Origin: Saussurea involucrata
Taxonomy: Eukaryota > Streptophyta > Magnoliopsida > Asterales > Asteraceae
Assembly: GCA_033807775.1 (NCBI GenBank)
Contig: CM066324.1
Coordinates: forward strand, 132,795,501-132,859,500
Direction of reading: 5' to 3'
DNA: 64,000 nucleotides
Below the pieces are notes generated by a model, which saw nothing but the letters and a program-made list of their open reading frames with translations, did not search any database and had not been told where the DNA came from. Within the stretch, counting starts at the first letter, position 1, and each line of letters begins with the position of its first letter. The position numbers were made by a program, and so were the translations under genes. Shown here piece after piece: positions 33,449 to 47,050 of this stretch.

Positions 33449-34320
33449 CTTGCCACTACTTTTCACTCCCAATGTCACGTCACCAACGACTCTCCCGACT
33501 AGTATGTTGACTCTGGGGCCACCACACATATGGCCCCTTCAACCGCCACTCTTGATTCGGCTAAACCATATTCCGGTAAAGATCGTGTCGCCTTAGGTAA
33601 CAATAACCCTTTTCCTATCTCTCACATTGGGCACTTCTCTTATTCAAATAATCTTTATCTTTGTGATGTTCTAGTCGTTCCACATATCACAAAAAAATCC
33701 TCTTTCCATTAGTAAATTGACCAAAGATCATCCGGTTGACATTCTCTTTTCTGATTCATTTTTTATTATTCAGAACCGTCTCACCATAAACACTCTAGCT
33801 CGGGGTCGGGTTGATCGTGGTCTTTACATTCTCGAGCAAGGACATAAGGCGTTTTTTGCAAATCTCTCATCCAGTCGACTCCAAGCCTCTTTCGAGCTTT
33901 GGCACTCTCGTTTGGGACATGTTTCATTTTATGTTATTTCCTTTTTAGCTAAATCAGGACATTTGTCGGTTACTTCGCTTTTACCAAAGCCTCATCTTTG
34001 TTCTTCATGTCAACTATCTAAAAGTAAATGTTTGCCATTTGAATTAAATTCTAAACGTTATTTACGTGTTTTGGATCTCATTCATTGTGATTTATGGGGA
34101 CCTTCTTCCGTTATGTCTACTGATGGTTACCGTTATTGCGTTATTTTTATTGATGATTTTTCCCGTTTTACTTGGTTTTACCCACTAAAAACCAAATCGG
34201 AAATTGCTATTGTTTTATCGACTTTCTTGAGTTTTGTCCAAACTCAATTTTCTTGTAAAGTCAAGCGACAGTGGTACGGAGTTCCTCAATAACAAAATAG
34301 GTACGCTCTTTATGGAAAAT
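33449..34320 (+). pseudogene. Copia protease-integrase pseudogene (first part)
   Basis: After the solo LTR, the reading continues with a stop just before YVDSGATTHM, the protease active site (DSG). A frameshift follows near 33710. The next frame has HSRLGH, then CSSCQLSKSKCLPF (the HHCC zinc-binding part of integrase) and DLIHCDLWGPSS (first catalytic Asp). The frame ends where an internal duplication starts. Confidence 0.85.
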
Positions 34321-34508
34321 ATTTTTATTGATGATTTTTCCCGTTTTACTTGGTTTTACCCACTAAAAACCAAATCGGAAATTGCTACTTTTTATCGACT
34401 TTCTTGAGTTTTGTCTAAACTCAATTTTCTTGTAAAGTCAAAGCTTTCCAAAGTGACGGTGGTACGGAGTTCCTCAATAACAAAATACGTACGCACTTTA
34501 TGGAAAAT
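34143..34508 (+). repeat. Tandem duplication within integrase
   Basis: The segment from ATTTTTATTGATGATTTTTC to TTTATGGAAAAT occurs twice, at 34143-34320 and 34321-34508. The first copy lacks about 11 bases around AGCTTTCCAAAGTGA, which encodes the SDGGTEF motif with the second catalytic Asp. Confidence 0.8.
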
Positions 34509-35572
34509 GGGACTCACCACCGTCTCCCATGCCCGTATACGCCCCAACAAAATGGACGGGCCGAACGTAAACACCGCCATATAACTGAAACGGGTCTTGC
34601 CATGTTCTTTAATGCACATGCTTCGGTCTCTTTTTGGGTTGATGCGTTTACCTCCACCACGTATATTGTGAATCGCTTGCCCTCCAAAGTTCTTCAACAC
34701 AAAAGCCCGTTCAAGATGTTGTTTGGCTCTTCGCCTAATTATGACACTTTTCGAACGTTCGGGTGTCGGGTGTTTCCTTACCTCCGGGAGTATTCACAAC
34801 ACAAGCTAGCACCACAGAGTGTCTCTTGCGTATTTATTGGTTACAATCCCCATTACAAAGGCTACCGGTGTCTGGATCCATCTACCTCTCGTGTTTATAC
34901 GACCCGCCATGCCATTTTTGATGAGACAACGTTTCCTTTACGGGACAAACAAATAAGGTGGACTCAGCCTCCTTGGTTTTTTCCAGCTACTGTGAGCCAC
35001 ACGCGTCCACATCGCCAACAACTGACTCACCACTATGCAGCACCACCATGCCGCCACCGACTGTTTCATTGCCTGCCACGCCGTGCCCGATCTGCGACCA
35101 GCAGCCCCCCCTCAACGCTGCTAACCTGCCTTCTCCGCAACCGCCATTGCCCACTGCCGAGCAGCCCATTACCGCTCCCTCGCCACCACATGCACCTTCT
35201 CCACATACGCCATTGCCCACCGTCGAGCAGCCCGTTACCGTTGCTACCTCGCCACCATAGTCGCAACCCGCGACCCACAAGGCACCACCGGCCACCGCCA
35301 ACTCCTTCCGGTCATCCCATGACTACTCGTGCGAAAGCGGGTATTTTCAAGCCTCGTTACATCGCCGACGTTGCTCAACTTCAATCCAATCCACTTCACC
35401 AAGCTCTTTTTTCCAGCAAAGAGCCGAAGGGTTTCAAGTCTGTTGCCAAACACCCCGGGTGGCTCGCAGCTATGAATGAAGAAATGCAAGATTTACAATC
35501 AAACAACACTTGGGTTCTTGTTCCTCGCCCCGCATCATTGAATGTTGTCGGTTCCAAATGGGTTTTTCGTGC
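34500..35572 (+). pseudogene. Copia integrase C-terminal part and start of reverse transcriptase
   Basis: An uninterrupted frame of about 350 residues: PQQNGRAERKHRH (catalytic Glu region), SFWVDAFTSTTYIVNRLPS, FGCRVFPYLR, VFIGYNPHYKGYRCLDPSTS, a Pro/His-rich linker, then LAAMNEEMQDLQSNNTWVLV and SKWVFRA at the beginning of the reverse transcriptase domain. The sequence then changes abruptly to TATATA-rich DNA. Confidence 0.85.
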
Positions 35573-36881
35573 CTATATATGTATGTATATTATATACATA
35601 TAATAAATATGTATATTATATACATATAATAAATATGTATATCTTATAAGTAAATATAGATCTATACAAGTTAGTTTAATATAAATATAATATAATGTTA
35701 TAATATTAAATAATAAATATAATTATTTTGTGTTTTATATATTTTTAAAGGAAAAAAGAGATAAAAAGACCAACTCGTCCTTTACTTAACGGATTTGTTT
35801 AACAACCGAACCAAAACCAAGTAAAATTGAAAATTGCGGTGGCAAACCTGTAATAAATAAACTTTAGGAACCAAAACCAAAAATTTCGGAAGACCATAGG
35901 GACCGAAACCAAAAAGCTCTGCATCGAACTTTAGCCCCTTTGAGTGTTGGTAGCTTTTAGCCTCGAGTTGGAAAGTATCATTGACATATGAGAATAGCAA
36001 GCAACCCCTCTACTTCTATTTATATAACCGATCTTATTCTTTGAACAATCGGAATTTTCGCACTTCTGGTTAACCATATGATATGTTATTTTTTTGCATT
36101 GCCTAGCCGGGGGTAGGGTTGGGTTGATTTGTGCCTAACCCGTTTTTGATCCAAGTCCCAACCATGTCGGTCTGTAAAATTTAGAATCTGATTTAAGTAT
36201 CAGTTTGGTTTGAGTTGGGTTGGATAGTTGGTCCATAGTCCTATACTCCATCGAGCTTGTGTGGCTCGCAAGTTCTTGAGGTGTTACAGAATAAATTAAA
36301 CTAAATATATTTTCATTTATTATTTCCTTGAAATGTATAAAAAAAACTACAAATTCTCTTGTTGTGATTCCTTTCAATGTCTCGATATCCTTTTTGTTTA
36401 TGGTCTTCACGAATATGCTATATAAGCCCGTGATCATGGTCCGTTCGTGTTGGTAACGATGGTTGGAGGACTAATTTTAATTTCAACTTTTTTTTGCTCT
36501 AGTCCTATGTTAAGTTGTTGTTTTCTACAATATTCATTTTAGGCCGTTGTTTGCAGGTTGGTTTGCTGCTGGTCGTGGTTCTACTTACCCCCTTTTTTGT
36601 TGCGGCCAACTCGCTTTTCTATCGTAGACAGGTTTTTTCATGGTTGTTTGTTTCTTTTTAGCTTGTTTTTCGTGTGTTGTCGGTTATTTTTCCTCGGCTT
36701 GTAGAAACCGCTCTACTTGTTTCTTTAGTGTTTCTTTACAATAAATGGTTGATGTTAAAAAACATTAAGGAATTTATACCTTCTTTTTATTAAAGAACCT
36801 TTTTACTCTCCTAATAGTATAGTAATTAAACCTGACTAATGTACTCGAGTACTATAGACTGGTTCAATTACTATACTATTA
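35573..36881. other. Intergenic; AT repeats and decayed fragments
   Basis: 35575-35645 is an imperfect repeat of TATATACATATAATAAATATG. At 35770-35925 are ACCAAAACCAA / GGGACCGAAACC words of a decayed repeat. No gene recognised. Confidence 0.35.
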
Positions 36882-37284
36882 GGGTGCATTTGGTACACAG
36901 ACATGATAGAACATGATAAGATGGGACATGACAGAACAGAACAGGACAGAACAATTGTTCAGCGCTTGGTAGACAAAACTGGACAGAACAGAACAGATAA
37001 CATTAGATAAATGATAATAAATAAAATTTAAAGAATGAATAAAATATAAAATAGAATGTGTATTTAATGTTTCTATTTTATATTTTAGAAGAGAATTGGA
37101 TTTTATTTCAAGGTTATATTGGTAAAACATAAGTCTGTTTCAGCTTGTTCCATGGGGTGGGGGTGAAACAGGCCTGTTCCACTTTGTTCCACCCTGTTCT
37201 TGTTTGTTCCACATAAAAGTCTTGGCAAACATGGGTCAATAATCCCTGTTCTTTTCTGTCATGTTCAATGTACCAAACGCACCC
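36882..37284. mobile_element. Tourist-type MITE, TSD TTA
   Basis: GGGTGCATTTGGTACA and TGTACCAAACGCACCC ends; TTA at 36879-36881 and 37285-37287. The interior is ACAGAACAGGACAG-rich. Confidence 0.85.
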
Positions 37285-37287
37285 TTA

Positions 37288-37578
37288 GGCCATCCGTAGC
37301 CCAGCGGGATGGAGGGCGGGATGGAGCGGGGTGGGCTACGGGGCTTGCGGGTTCGACGGGAAGGGATGGGATGCGGGTTCCCCATCCCGTTTCATCCCGA
37401 AGAAAATGTGAGGAGGAGAGGTGGGTCCCAGGTGAGAAATGAGAGGGAGTGGGTTAGGGAATGGGGTACGGGTGTTTAGGGATTGTTAGGGATTGAGTGA
37501 GGGATGAGAGAAAAGCTGATGTGGCGCTGATGTGGAGTGGAATATTTGAAAGATTCTTTCCATGGGGTACTGATGGCC
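37288..37578. mobile_element. Second MITE, abutting the first and sharing its TTA
   Basis: GGCCATCCGTAGCCC and GGGGTACTGATGGCC ends; TTA at 37285-37287 (shared with the neighbouring element) and 37579-37581. Interior GGGATGG/CCATCCC-rich. Confidence 0.75.
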
Positions 37579-37931
37579 TTAGAGAAGTACATGTACTCCC
37601 CTAATAGTATAGTAATCGAACTAGGCTATAGTACTCGAGTACATTAGCCGGTATAGTAATTAAACCTGGCTAATGTTTAAAATATAAATCATCTAAAGTA
37701 TTTTTAAATATAAACCAATATTATCATCCATTTAATCTAATAAATATTTACCTTTATAAATATCTTGATTATTTTCTAATCTAAATCATATGTCGACTTA
37801 ACACAACTTTATCATATTTATGTCGACCATGTTAAGTAAACAATATTTATCGAGAATGGCGGGAACATAGCATAGGGCCCTAAAACCCCTCCACCGCCTG
37901 AATTCATTCATAATAAAAAGCTTCCTGCTGT

Positions 37932-40900
37932 ATGTTTCTAGTCTTAAATCATCGCATTTCCTTCCTTTCAAGAAACCCCAGGTTCGTAGCATTTGATCTT
38001 TATGCGATGTCATCATCCTCTACAACGAAGATCGTCGCAGAGTACGCAAAATCAGCTAAATCTTCATGCAAAAAATGTTCCGAGAAGATCGATTCAAAAG
38101 CTCTGAGATTAGGGTTGAAGATTCGGGACCCTCGAGGGTATGATAGCACTAAATGGCATCACTTCCACTGCTTCTCTTCTTTGGATTCCGTTCCGATTTC
38201 ATCCACCGAAACGATTGAAGGATTTTCAGAATTGACGGTAAAGCTTAATTCGATTATATTTCTTCGTTTAGTTTACTGATTTGCCTTTTCATTTGCTTAA
38301 CTGTACTCAGTACTTTCAGCTCTATGGTGTATAAAACGAAGTTCACACTATCGGTGTATAATGGATAATAACCTGACATGATTTGATGATTTGATAAAGT
38401 GCAAACACATTATTGTTTTCTTTGTTTTTGAGCTGTATATTCTTACTTCTTCCATTCAGGGTAGTGATCAAGATAAGTTGAAGCAGATGGTGAGCGAATT
38501 AGATCAATCTTCTACAAAGGTACTTGCTTATTTAAGCTAATTGTACCTAGACATAGGATGCTTTTTGGTGTGAATTTGTATGATCGATAGGTTTTATCTG
38601 CTTCATTTTTTTTTGGAAGGCATAGCGGCATCGACCCTTTCGATCAACTACCACGAACACAACGCACGCACGCCTCCCCGGCGGTATCGGACATCCGAGG
38701 GCAGTCCACTAATCCGCCGCTGTCCCGGCCCGGCTTACGCTGGACCTAAGGCCCAACCACAGGCTGGGGGGTAAGCCCAGTCAAAGACTGGACCACCCAA
38801 GGACTGGGTACTCCTTATGCCCTCAATTGCCTCCCCTTGGAATCGAACCCGGGTAGACTGGGATACCATCCACAGCCCCCTGGATGTTACAGTCCTTAGG
38901 TAGACCAACTGAGCTAGACATGATTTGTGTTTTATCTTCTTCATGCTTTCATTGTCACATATTCTAAAACAGGGAGGAGCAAACGTTGAGCTTGAGTCAC
39001 ACGGAACGAGTTTAAAGAAACTAAAGGTAGGGAGATGTGGTACTTGTCTTATTGAAACTTTCATTGTTTTTTCAACTGCATACCATCACAAAAGAAGTTA
39101 TCAGGAACATAATTGTATTCCCACAATCATACCTTACATCAGCTCTTCCCAATTTTCATCCAAAATAACAAAGTTTAAAATTGATAGTTCAGTGAACTAC
39201 ATAAAGAAAAGATAATTGTTTTCTAAACAAAGGCATATACAATCAACCATTTATGTGATTCTGCTTTGTTCTTTTGTAGACGGATGAAGATGAGGAAGGT
39301 GGGCAACCAAAAAAGAATGTAAAGGATGAAAAGGTAATAACTTCTCTTCATGTTCTTATTATCTTTAAATTTTCTGTTCCTATTTACTTCTTTTGTGATA
39401 ATGGTTTTCAAGCAACTTCTCAGTACAACAACTTTACTTCTTTTTAAATGTTTTCTTCCTCTACTTGAATCAAGATTGTTGCAGAGTATGCAAAGTCAGG
39501 AAGATCTTCATGCAAAAAATGCGCTGAGAAGATTGATTCTAAATCTCTAAGATTGGGATTAAGTAGTTGGGATGGTCGTGGATTTGAAAACACCAAATGG
39601 CATCACTTAGACTGTTTTTTCCCTCTAGATACAAACTTGCTTTCAGCAGAATCAATTGAAGGATTTTCAGAACTGAAGGTGAGGTTTTAAAACTTTGTAG
39701 CAACTGACTTTACTTCTCATTTAATCACTTTTTCACACAAAGTCGGTACTTTTTCAGTTTTAAAACTTATATAACTATGTTTTGTTACCACTTCACCGCT
39801 TTTATGTTACCATCACTAAAATTGTTCAGAGAAGTAATCCCAAGAAGAAAGAAAGCACATTGGTTTAAGCTTTTTAGTTGTCAACCATTTTTTAGAGTTG
39901 AAACTGAAACTGAAACAAACAAATATGTTTCTATACGCCAAGTCATTGGTTTTTTTTATAGTTAATATGAATTATAAGTTTACGGCTGGTAACAGATTAC
40001 CATATTTTGAACAAAGTACAAAAGTTTTATTCAAAATTTTGAATTGTATTTGTTGCAGGGCAGCGATCAAGAAAAGTTGAAGAAACTAGTGACTGAAGGT
40101 GATCAATCTTTTAAGAAGGTACTTCCTACTATTAAGTATTTAAGTGCAGAACTCGGCTTACAGTTTGGGCTACTTTGTTTACTCATCTTTCTAGCTCATT
40201 TGTTCTCCTTCCAAATAGTTCCTTAATTATTTAAAGCAGGGAATTTTAATGATATAGCTTTACCTTACGATTTTAGACATCTTGTTCACTTGATGAGGGC
40301 ATCGGATGTAATTGATATGATTGTGAGAATAAGTATCGTCATTGATATATTTTTATTGTAAGCTACACATTTGAAAAACCCAAGAAAGCAGAGCGATCAT
40401 ATCTATTTGCCATTTGTGAGATGGTTTTTACTTTTCATATCCTGAGGAAACTGATAACATTTACGTGATTCTGTTTTTTTTGTAGACGAATGAAGACGAG
40501 AAAGCTGGGAAAGAAAAAAAGAGCGTAACGAATGAAAAGGTATAGTGTTATGCTACCCAACTGGCTATAGATAGGATGGGTGCAGAAAGGGAAGTTGGGG
40601 GTGGGGGTGGGGGTATGTAAAGGTGTGCCTTGACACATCCCGTGAAGAACTTAAAAAAAGCTTAACTTTCAATGGGCTTAAGTTTTACATATTATGAGTT
40701 GAAGATTCATTTCTCTTTTGGTTTACATGTAACAAGGTCTGTCTGCTGATTCAATGGAGCATGTAAATTGTAGTCAATAATCATATAGATACAGTAACAT
40801 GATGGAGCACCTCCTTTTTACTTCTGAACTCTTATCAGGATATCAATCGTGTGTGACAATTATTATTCAACTGGCAACCAAAAATGGCCTTCTACTTGAT

Positions 40901-43900
40901 ATATCTTCATTTATTCTTAGTTACTGAGAAGCCTTTTCTTAACATGATACAACTACAGCCATTTCTCTTCCATGATGTTATGCAAATTGCACATTGTTCT
41001 TTTTCCCTTTTTTCTGTACCATTCTTGAGGAGATCTTTGTTCATCTTGACGTATCACCCTTTTTATGATGACATTCTATTAAAAGCTTACAGGATTACCA
41101 TGGTTCGTGCATTCTAAGCTTACCTAATTGCTATTGTTCTAAAACAGAGAGGAGCAGATGATGAGCTTGAGTCACATGGAGCGAGTTTAAAGAAACTAAA
41201 GGTAGGGAGATGTGGTACTTGTCTTATCGAAAATTTCATTGTTTTTGCAATTGCATACAATCACAAAAGAAGTTATCAGTAACATAGTTGTATTCCCACA
41301 ACCATACCAATTACCACAGTTAATCCCAATTTTCATCCAAAATAACAAAGTTCAAAAATGAAAGTTCAGTGAACTAAATAAAGAAAAGATCATTGTTTTC
41401 TAAACAAAGGCATATACAATCAACCATTGAACATTTAGAGTTATGAGATCGCACTGAAATTAGATTGAAAGGATGTTATTGATATGATTGCGTGAATATA
41501 AGTATTGTCATTGATAACTCTTTATTTTAAGGTATGCAGTTAAAAACCAATCACTGTCTATTTTGTCTTTAATGATATGGTTTTTACTTTCTTTTGTAGA
41601 CGGATGAAGATGAGGAAGCTGGGCAAGCAAAAAAGAATGTAAAGGATGAAAAGGTATAGTGTCATGCTACCCAACTGGCTATAGATTGAGGACTATCAAC
41701 TTCTCTTCATGCTCTTATTATCTTTAAATTTTCTGTTCCTCTTTTGTGATAAGGGTTTTCAAGCAACTTTTCAGTACAACAACTTTACTTCTTTTTAAAA
41801 ATGTCTTCTTCTTCTACTTGAATCAAGATTGTTGCAGAGTATGCAAAGTCAGGAAGATCTTCATGCAAGAAATGTGCTGAGAAGATTGATTCTAAATCTC
41901 TAAGATTGGGATTAAGTAGTTGGGATGGTCGTGGATTTGAAAACACCAAATGGCATCACTTAGACTGCTTCTTCCCTCTAGATACAAACTTGCTTTCAGC
42001 AGAATCAATTGAAGGATTTTCAGAACTGAAGGTGAGGTCAATAGGGTTCAGTTTATTTAATCACTTCATCACACAAAGTCAGTACTTTTTCAGTTTTAAA
42101 ACTTATACAACTGTATAACCACTAAAATTGTTCAGAGAAGTCTCCCCAAGAAGAAAGAAAGCAGATTGGTTTAAGCTTTTTAGTCGTCAACCATTTTTTA
42201 GAGTTGAAACTTAAACTGAAACAAAAAAGTATGTTTCTATACACGAAATTATTTTGTTTCTTTTAGTTAATATGAATTATTTTATTGGTATTCTGTTTTC
42301 TGTCCAGAACCATATAGGTCTTTTTAACTTTTGGTTAAGATAATCATCAATTCTGTACTTGGGCTGGTAACAGATTACCATATTTTCAACAAAGTACAAA
42401 AGTTTTATTTGATATTTTGAATTGTATTTGTTGCAGGGCAGCGATCAAGAAAAGTTGAAGAAACTAGTGACTGAAGGTGATCAATCTTTTAAGAAGGTAC
42501 TGCCTACGAATCTACGATAAGCTACTTGTATAAACGCACTGGATTGATTAATACACATTCTTAGGTGGCTATTTTTTACGAACTAGAAAGTATTTTGTGA
42601 GTCCTTGGTTTAAATGAAATCCGAACCCAGAAACGTCTTTTTAATTAATGTACTCCAGAAAAAGGTAAATAGGATTGAATAGTCACCCTAGGGACTTATT
42701 CTTTATCTCCTGCACCTGTTTTTTTATTCCATTTGCTAGATGAAAGCAGGGTGATCATTTTATCTATTTTTCCATTTGCGAGATGGTTTTTACTTTTCAT
42801 ATCCCGAGGAAACTTAAAACATTCATGTGATTCTGCTTTTTTGTAGACGGATGAAGGTGAGGAAGCCGGGAAAGAAAAAAAGAACATAACGAATGAAAAG
42901 GTATAATCTTTATTAACTTCCCTCTATGCTCGTATAATCTTTAAATCTTCTGTTTTTCTTTTATTCTTTTCTGTAATAATAGTTTTCAAGTAAACATTCT
43001 GTACAAGTACAACAGTTTTACTTCGTTTACAACGTCTTCTTTCTCTTCTTGTATCAAGATTGTTGCAGAGTATGCAAAATCAGGAAAATCTTCATGCAAG
43101 AAATGTGGTGAGAAGATCGAGTCTAAATCTCTAAGATTGGGATCAAGTAGTTGGGATCCTCGAGGATTTGAAAACACCAAATGGCATCACTTAGACTGCT
43201 TCTTCCCTCTAGATGCAAACTCGTTTTCAGCAGAATCAATTGAAGGCTTTTCAGAACTCAAGGTGGTAGCTATACTGGTTTTATTTTCATTTAATCACTT
43301 TTTGCACAAAGTACAGTCGTTTTATCCAAATTTTAGTACCTTATTTGATCATTTGTTTGAGTTGTATTCATTGCAGGGCAGCGATCAAGAAAAGCTGAAG
43401 AAACTGGCGGCCGAAGGGGATCAATTTTCTAAGGTACTGCAGAAAAAGAGAAATAAGATTAAATAGTCACCCTAGGGAGTAGGGACTTCCTTCTTTATCT
43501 TCTGCACCTCTGTTTCTTTTATATATGCACTTGTGGTTGATTATATTAATTATGTTTGTGGTCATTATTTTCTTGTTTTGAATGTTAGTGTCTTATGCTG
43601 TTACTATAAACTCAAATTGGTGATAAATTGATGTAAATATTGAAGTTTTTTTTGGTGATGATTCTCTATGTTGAATGTGATTCGTTCTATACGAGTGTTG
43701 TTAACGTTAGTTATAGATGATGCTACTTATGATTTAATGATTCTAATATTTGAAGCATATATGTCTTGCCTTGCACCCTTATTATCACTTAAGGGGTTGT
43801 TTGATACATGGATTTTGAAAGAATTGGAATGGATAATTCTTTTGACCAAATTCCAAATCCCATGTTTGGTTCACATAATGATAATGATTGAATCCTTTGA

Positions 43901-46450
43901 ATTCCATTGAATTTAAGGAATTCATCATTCCTTGGCTTAAGTGAAGGAATTGAATTCCTACCAACAATGCATGGTCAAATTGCATCAAATTCCATTCCAA
44001 TTACTCCAGTAAAAAAACCTTCGATGCCAATTCCATCAAATTCCATTCTACAAACCAAACGCCCCCTTAAGGGGCTGTTTGGTTCGCTGAATTCAAAGGA
44101 ATTTGATGGAATTGGAATGACAAATTCCTTAGTGATGTTTGGTTGAATTGATTGGTTCCACCGAATTCCATGGTTTAGGGATTTGATCATTCCTTAGCAT
44201 ATGTGAAGTATTTGAATTCCACTTTGTGGCAAATGTAACTTAATATATAATGTCATTTTAGAAAAGCAAAAATAACCCTTGCGGTGGGTGGAGACTACCC
44301 TAACCCTTGCGGTGGGTGGAGACTATGATAGCAAAAAGCAGTGGCATGGTGGTGATGATAAAGGTGAGGATGGTGGGTGGCGGTGGTGGAATGATAATAT
44401 TAACCGATGGTGGTGGCAAGTGGCAACGGTGGTGGCGGCGGATATGTTGCCGGCAGGAGTGGGGAGGGTGGGGCAGGGATGGGGTGGTTAAATTGGATGC
44501 AAGGGTTATTTTTGCTTTTCTAAAATGACATTATATATTAAGTTACATTTGCCACGAAGTGGAATTCAAATACTTCACATATGCTAAGGAATGATCAAAT
44601 CCCTAAACCATGGAATTCGGTGGAACCAATCAATTCAACCAAACATCACTAAGGAATTTGTCATGCCAATTCCATCAAATTCCATTCTACAAACCAAACG
44701 CCCCCTTAAGGGGCTGTTTGGTTCGCTGAATTCAAAGGAATTTGATGGAATTGGAATGACAAATTCCTTAGTGATGTTTGGTTGAATTGATTGGTTCCAC
44801 CGAATTCCATGGTTTAGGGATTTGATCATTCCTTAGCATATGTGAAGTATTTGAATTCCACTTCGTGGCAAATGTAACTTAATATATAATGTCATTTTAG
44901 AAAAGCAAAAATAACCCTTGCATCCAATTTAACCACCCCATCCCTGCCCCACCCTCCCCACTCCTGCCGGCAACATATCCGCCGCCACCACCGTTGCCAC
45001 TTGCCACCACCATCGGTTAATATTATCATTCCACCACCGCCACCCACCATCCTCACCTTTATCATCACCACCATGCCACTGCTTTTTGCTATCATAGTCT
45101 CCACCCACCTCACCCCACCTACCCACCACCACACCACTATTGTCATCGTCACAACTGTCACCCCCACACCCAACAAATGCATATTTCTATTCTTTTGCGA
45201 GATTCCAATCCAATTCCTGTCAACCAAACGCACAGTCAAATTGCATCAGATTCCGTTTCAATTCTTTCAAAGTCAAATTCCTCCGATGGATTTCAATTCC
45301 ACCAAATTCCATTCTGTGAACCAAACGCCCCCTAAGAAGCAACACTCTTGTCGATTTGATAATATGACTATTAGATTTTAAAGATTGTTAGTATCACAAA
45401 CCATAGAAGTATAACTTTTTGCTAAATATGAGCTTGTATGCAACATTATGCATGCACAATGTCTTTCATGTGATATTGACTTGTTTCGGTTTGTGAGTTG
45501 TGACAGACAAATGAAGATGGTGAAACTGAGCTGGAGGCACGGGACCAAAAGAGTGGACAGGTATTTAGATGACTAATCCAATGAGTATAGGCTATAGAAT
45601 AATTGCAGAGTGTAATTATCATATGTCCATTATCTTCTCAAGCTTTAAATAGTATGAAGCATGTATGTACTTTGTTGTGGTTTCAGGTTATTCAGCTTTG
45701 TTTCATTTGCCATACAAATACAAGAATACACATTAAAAATGAACTTAAACCTTAAAATTGTTACAAACCTTACAAACAAGGGCATTTTTGTCATTTTGAT
45801 TATCTTCCTCAAATATCTAATTCAGCTACCATATTTTCATACATGAATTCTGGTAAACCATTTTTCATGAATACTCATTTTTCTAGCTCTTTTGTTCTCC
45901 TTTCCAAAGAGTTAATTATTTAAAACCTTTTTAGATGCCTAATTCACCTAATGCGGGCATTGGATCGGAGCTAGACTTTGCCATTAGTGATATCAAGGAC
46001 AACTACAAGGTAAGATCAGTCAGCAATTTTTACTCAATTCTGCACTTTATCGGTAATCATATTTGTAAGTTTCATACTAAAATATTCCCGATTTTTTTTA
46101 GGGGGCAACTTTACAGCCAAAATGGAAGGCGTTCCGGACCATTATATATCTTGAACGAGTGAGTTTTTTTTAGTTGATGAGATCTTTAAGATCAACGGGT
46201 CAATACCATTACAAGCTTTGGCATAATGGCATTGATAGAACTTCTTACAATTAATGTTATAATAATTTGTAGGACGATGGCCTCCAAGATTCAAGAAAAA
46301 TTGCTGCCTTTGATTTTGATGGATGTCTTGCAAAAACATCGGTTCAAAGGTACTCCTATCTTTAAACTCGCAAATGCCCTTGATATGTCTATAAAACATA
46401 ATCAATCTTTAGGTCTCGGCTTTTGAATTTACTTATCTATGATGTATAAC

Positions 46451-46514
<64 letters not shown>

Positions 46515-47006
46515 GGAGGTTCAGGCGAAACCTCAAAAAAATGGGAAACTGAGGAACACCCTGGTAGCCCTTCGTCCGGACGATATGCACTTGTGCATAA
46601 AAACCAAAAACAACTTAATTTACTTCTATGCACAAGTGCATACCATCCGGATAAAGGGCTACCAAGGTGTTCCTTAGTTTTTCTATTTTTGTGAGGTTTT
46701 CCACTGAACCTCCATCTATATATATATATATATATATATAGAGGGTGCGTTTCATTTGCAAACCAAACCATTTGTACAAACTATACAAACCAATCTTAGT
46801 CGTTCATCAAGTCTAATAAATATCTGATTTTATTATGTTTCCTAATTTAAAGTCATGACCATAATGAATGAATCTTAACATCTTCCAATATATCTCAATC
46901 ATAATTAATGAATCATAATAATTAGACATAAATATATCTATTGTTTCCTAATATAGTGGTTTGTATAGTTTGTACAAATGGTTTGGTTTGTAAATGAAAC
47001 GCACCC

Positions 47007-47050
<44 letters not shown>

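Larger units (their letters stand above)
29285..35572 (+). mobile_element. Decayed, 3'-truncated Copia retrotransposon split by a solo LTR
   Basis: Gag, protease, integrase and the first residues of reverse transcriptase are in the Copia order. Stops and frameshifts are present, and the element ends at SKWVFRA at about 35570, where the reverse transcriptase domain would begin. A possible remnant of the 5' LTR lies just upstream of gag (TATACTCAATGAATTATCACC near 29385). No 3' LTR is found. Confidence 0.8.

Noticed and set aside
34958..35301. Overlapping frames with Pro-rich or Gly/Trp-rich composition
   Set aside because: Out-of-frame or antisense readings of the Pro/His-rich integrase linker of the Copia element.
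38839..38919. tRNA gene suggested by A and B boxes
   Set aside because: No cloverleaf closes: the acceptor stem is absent, and the boxes belong to a SINE with a target duplication.
44279..44528. Gly/Trp-rich frames, repeated in inverse at 44892-45239
   Set aside because: They read the GGTGGTGGC-rich core of two oppositely oriented MITEs inside a ZDP intron.
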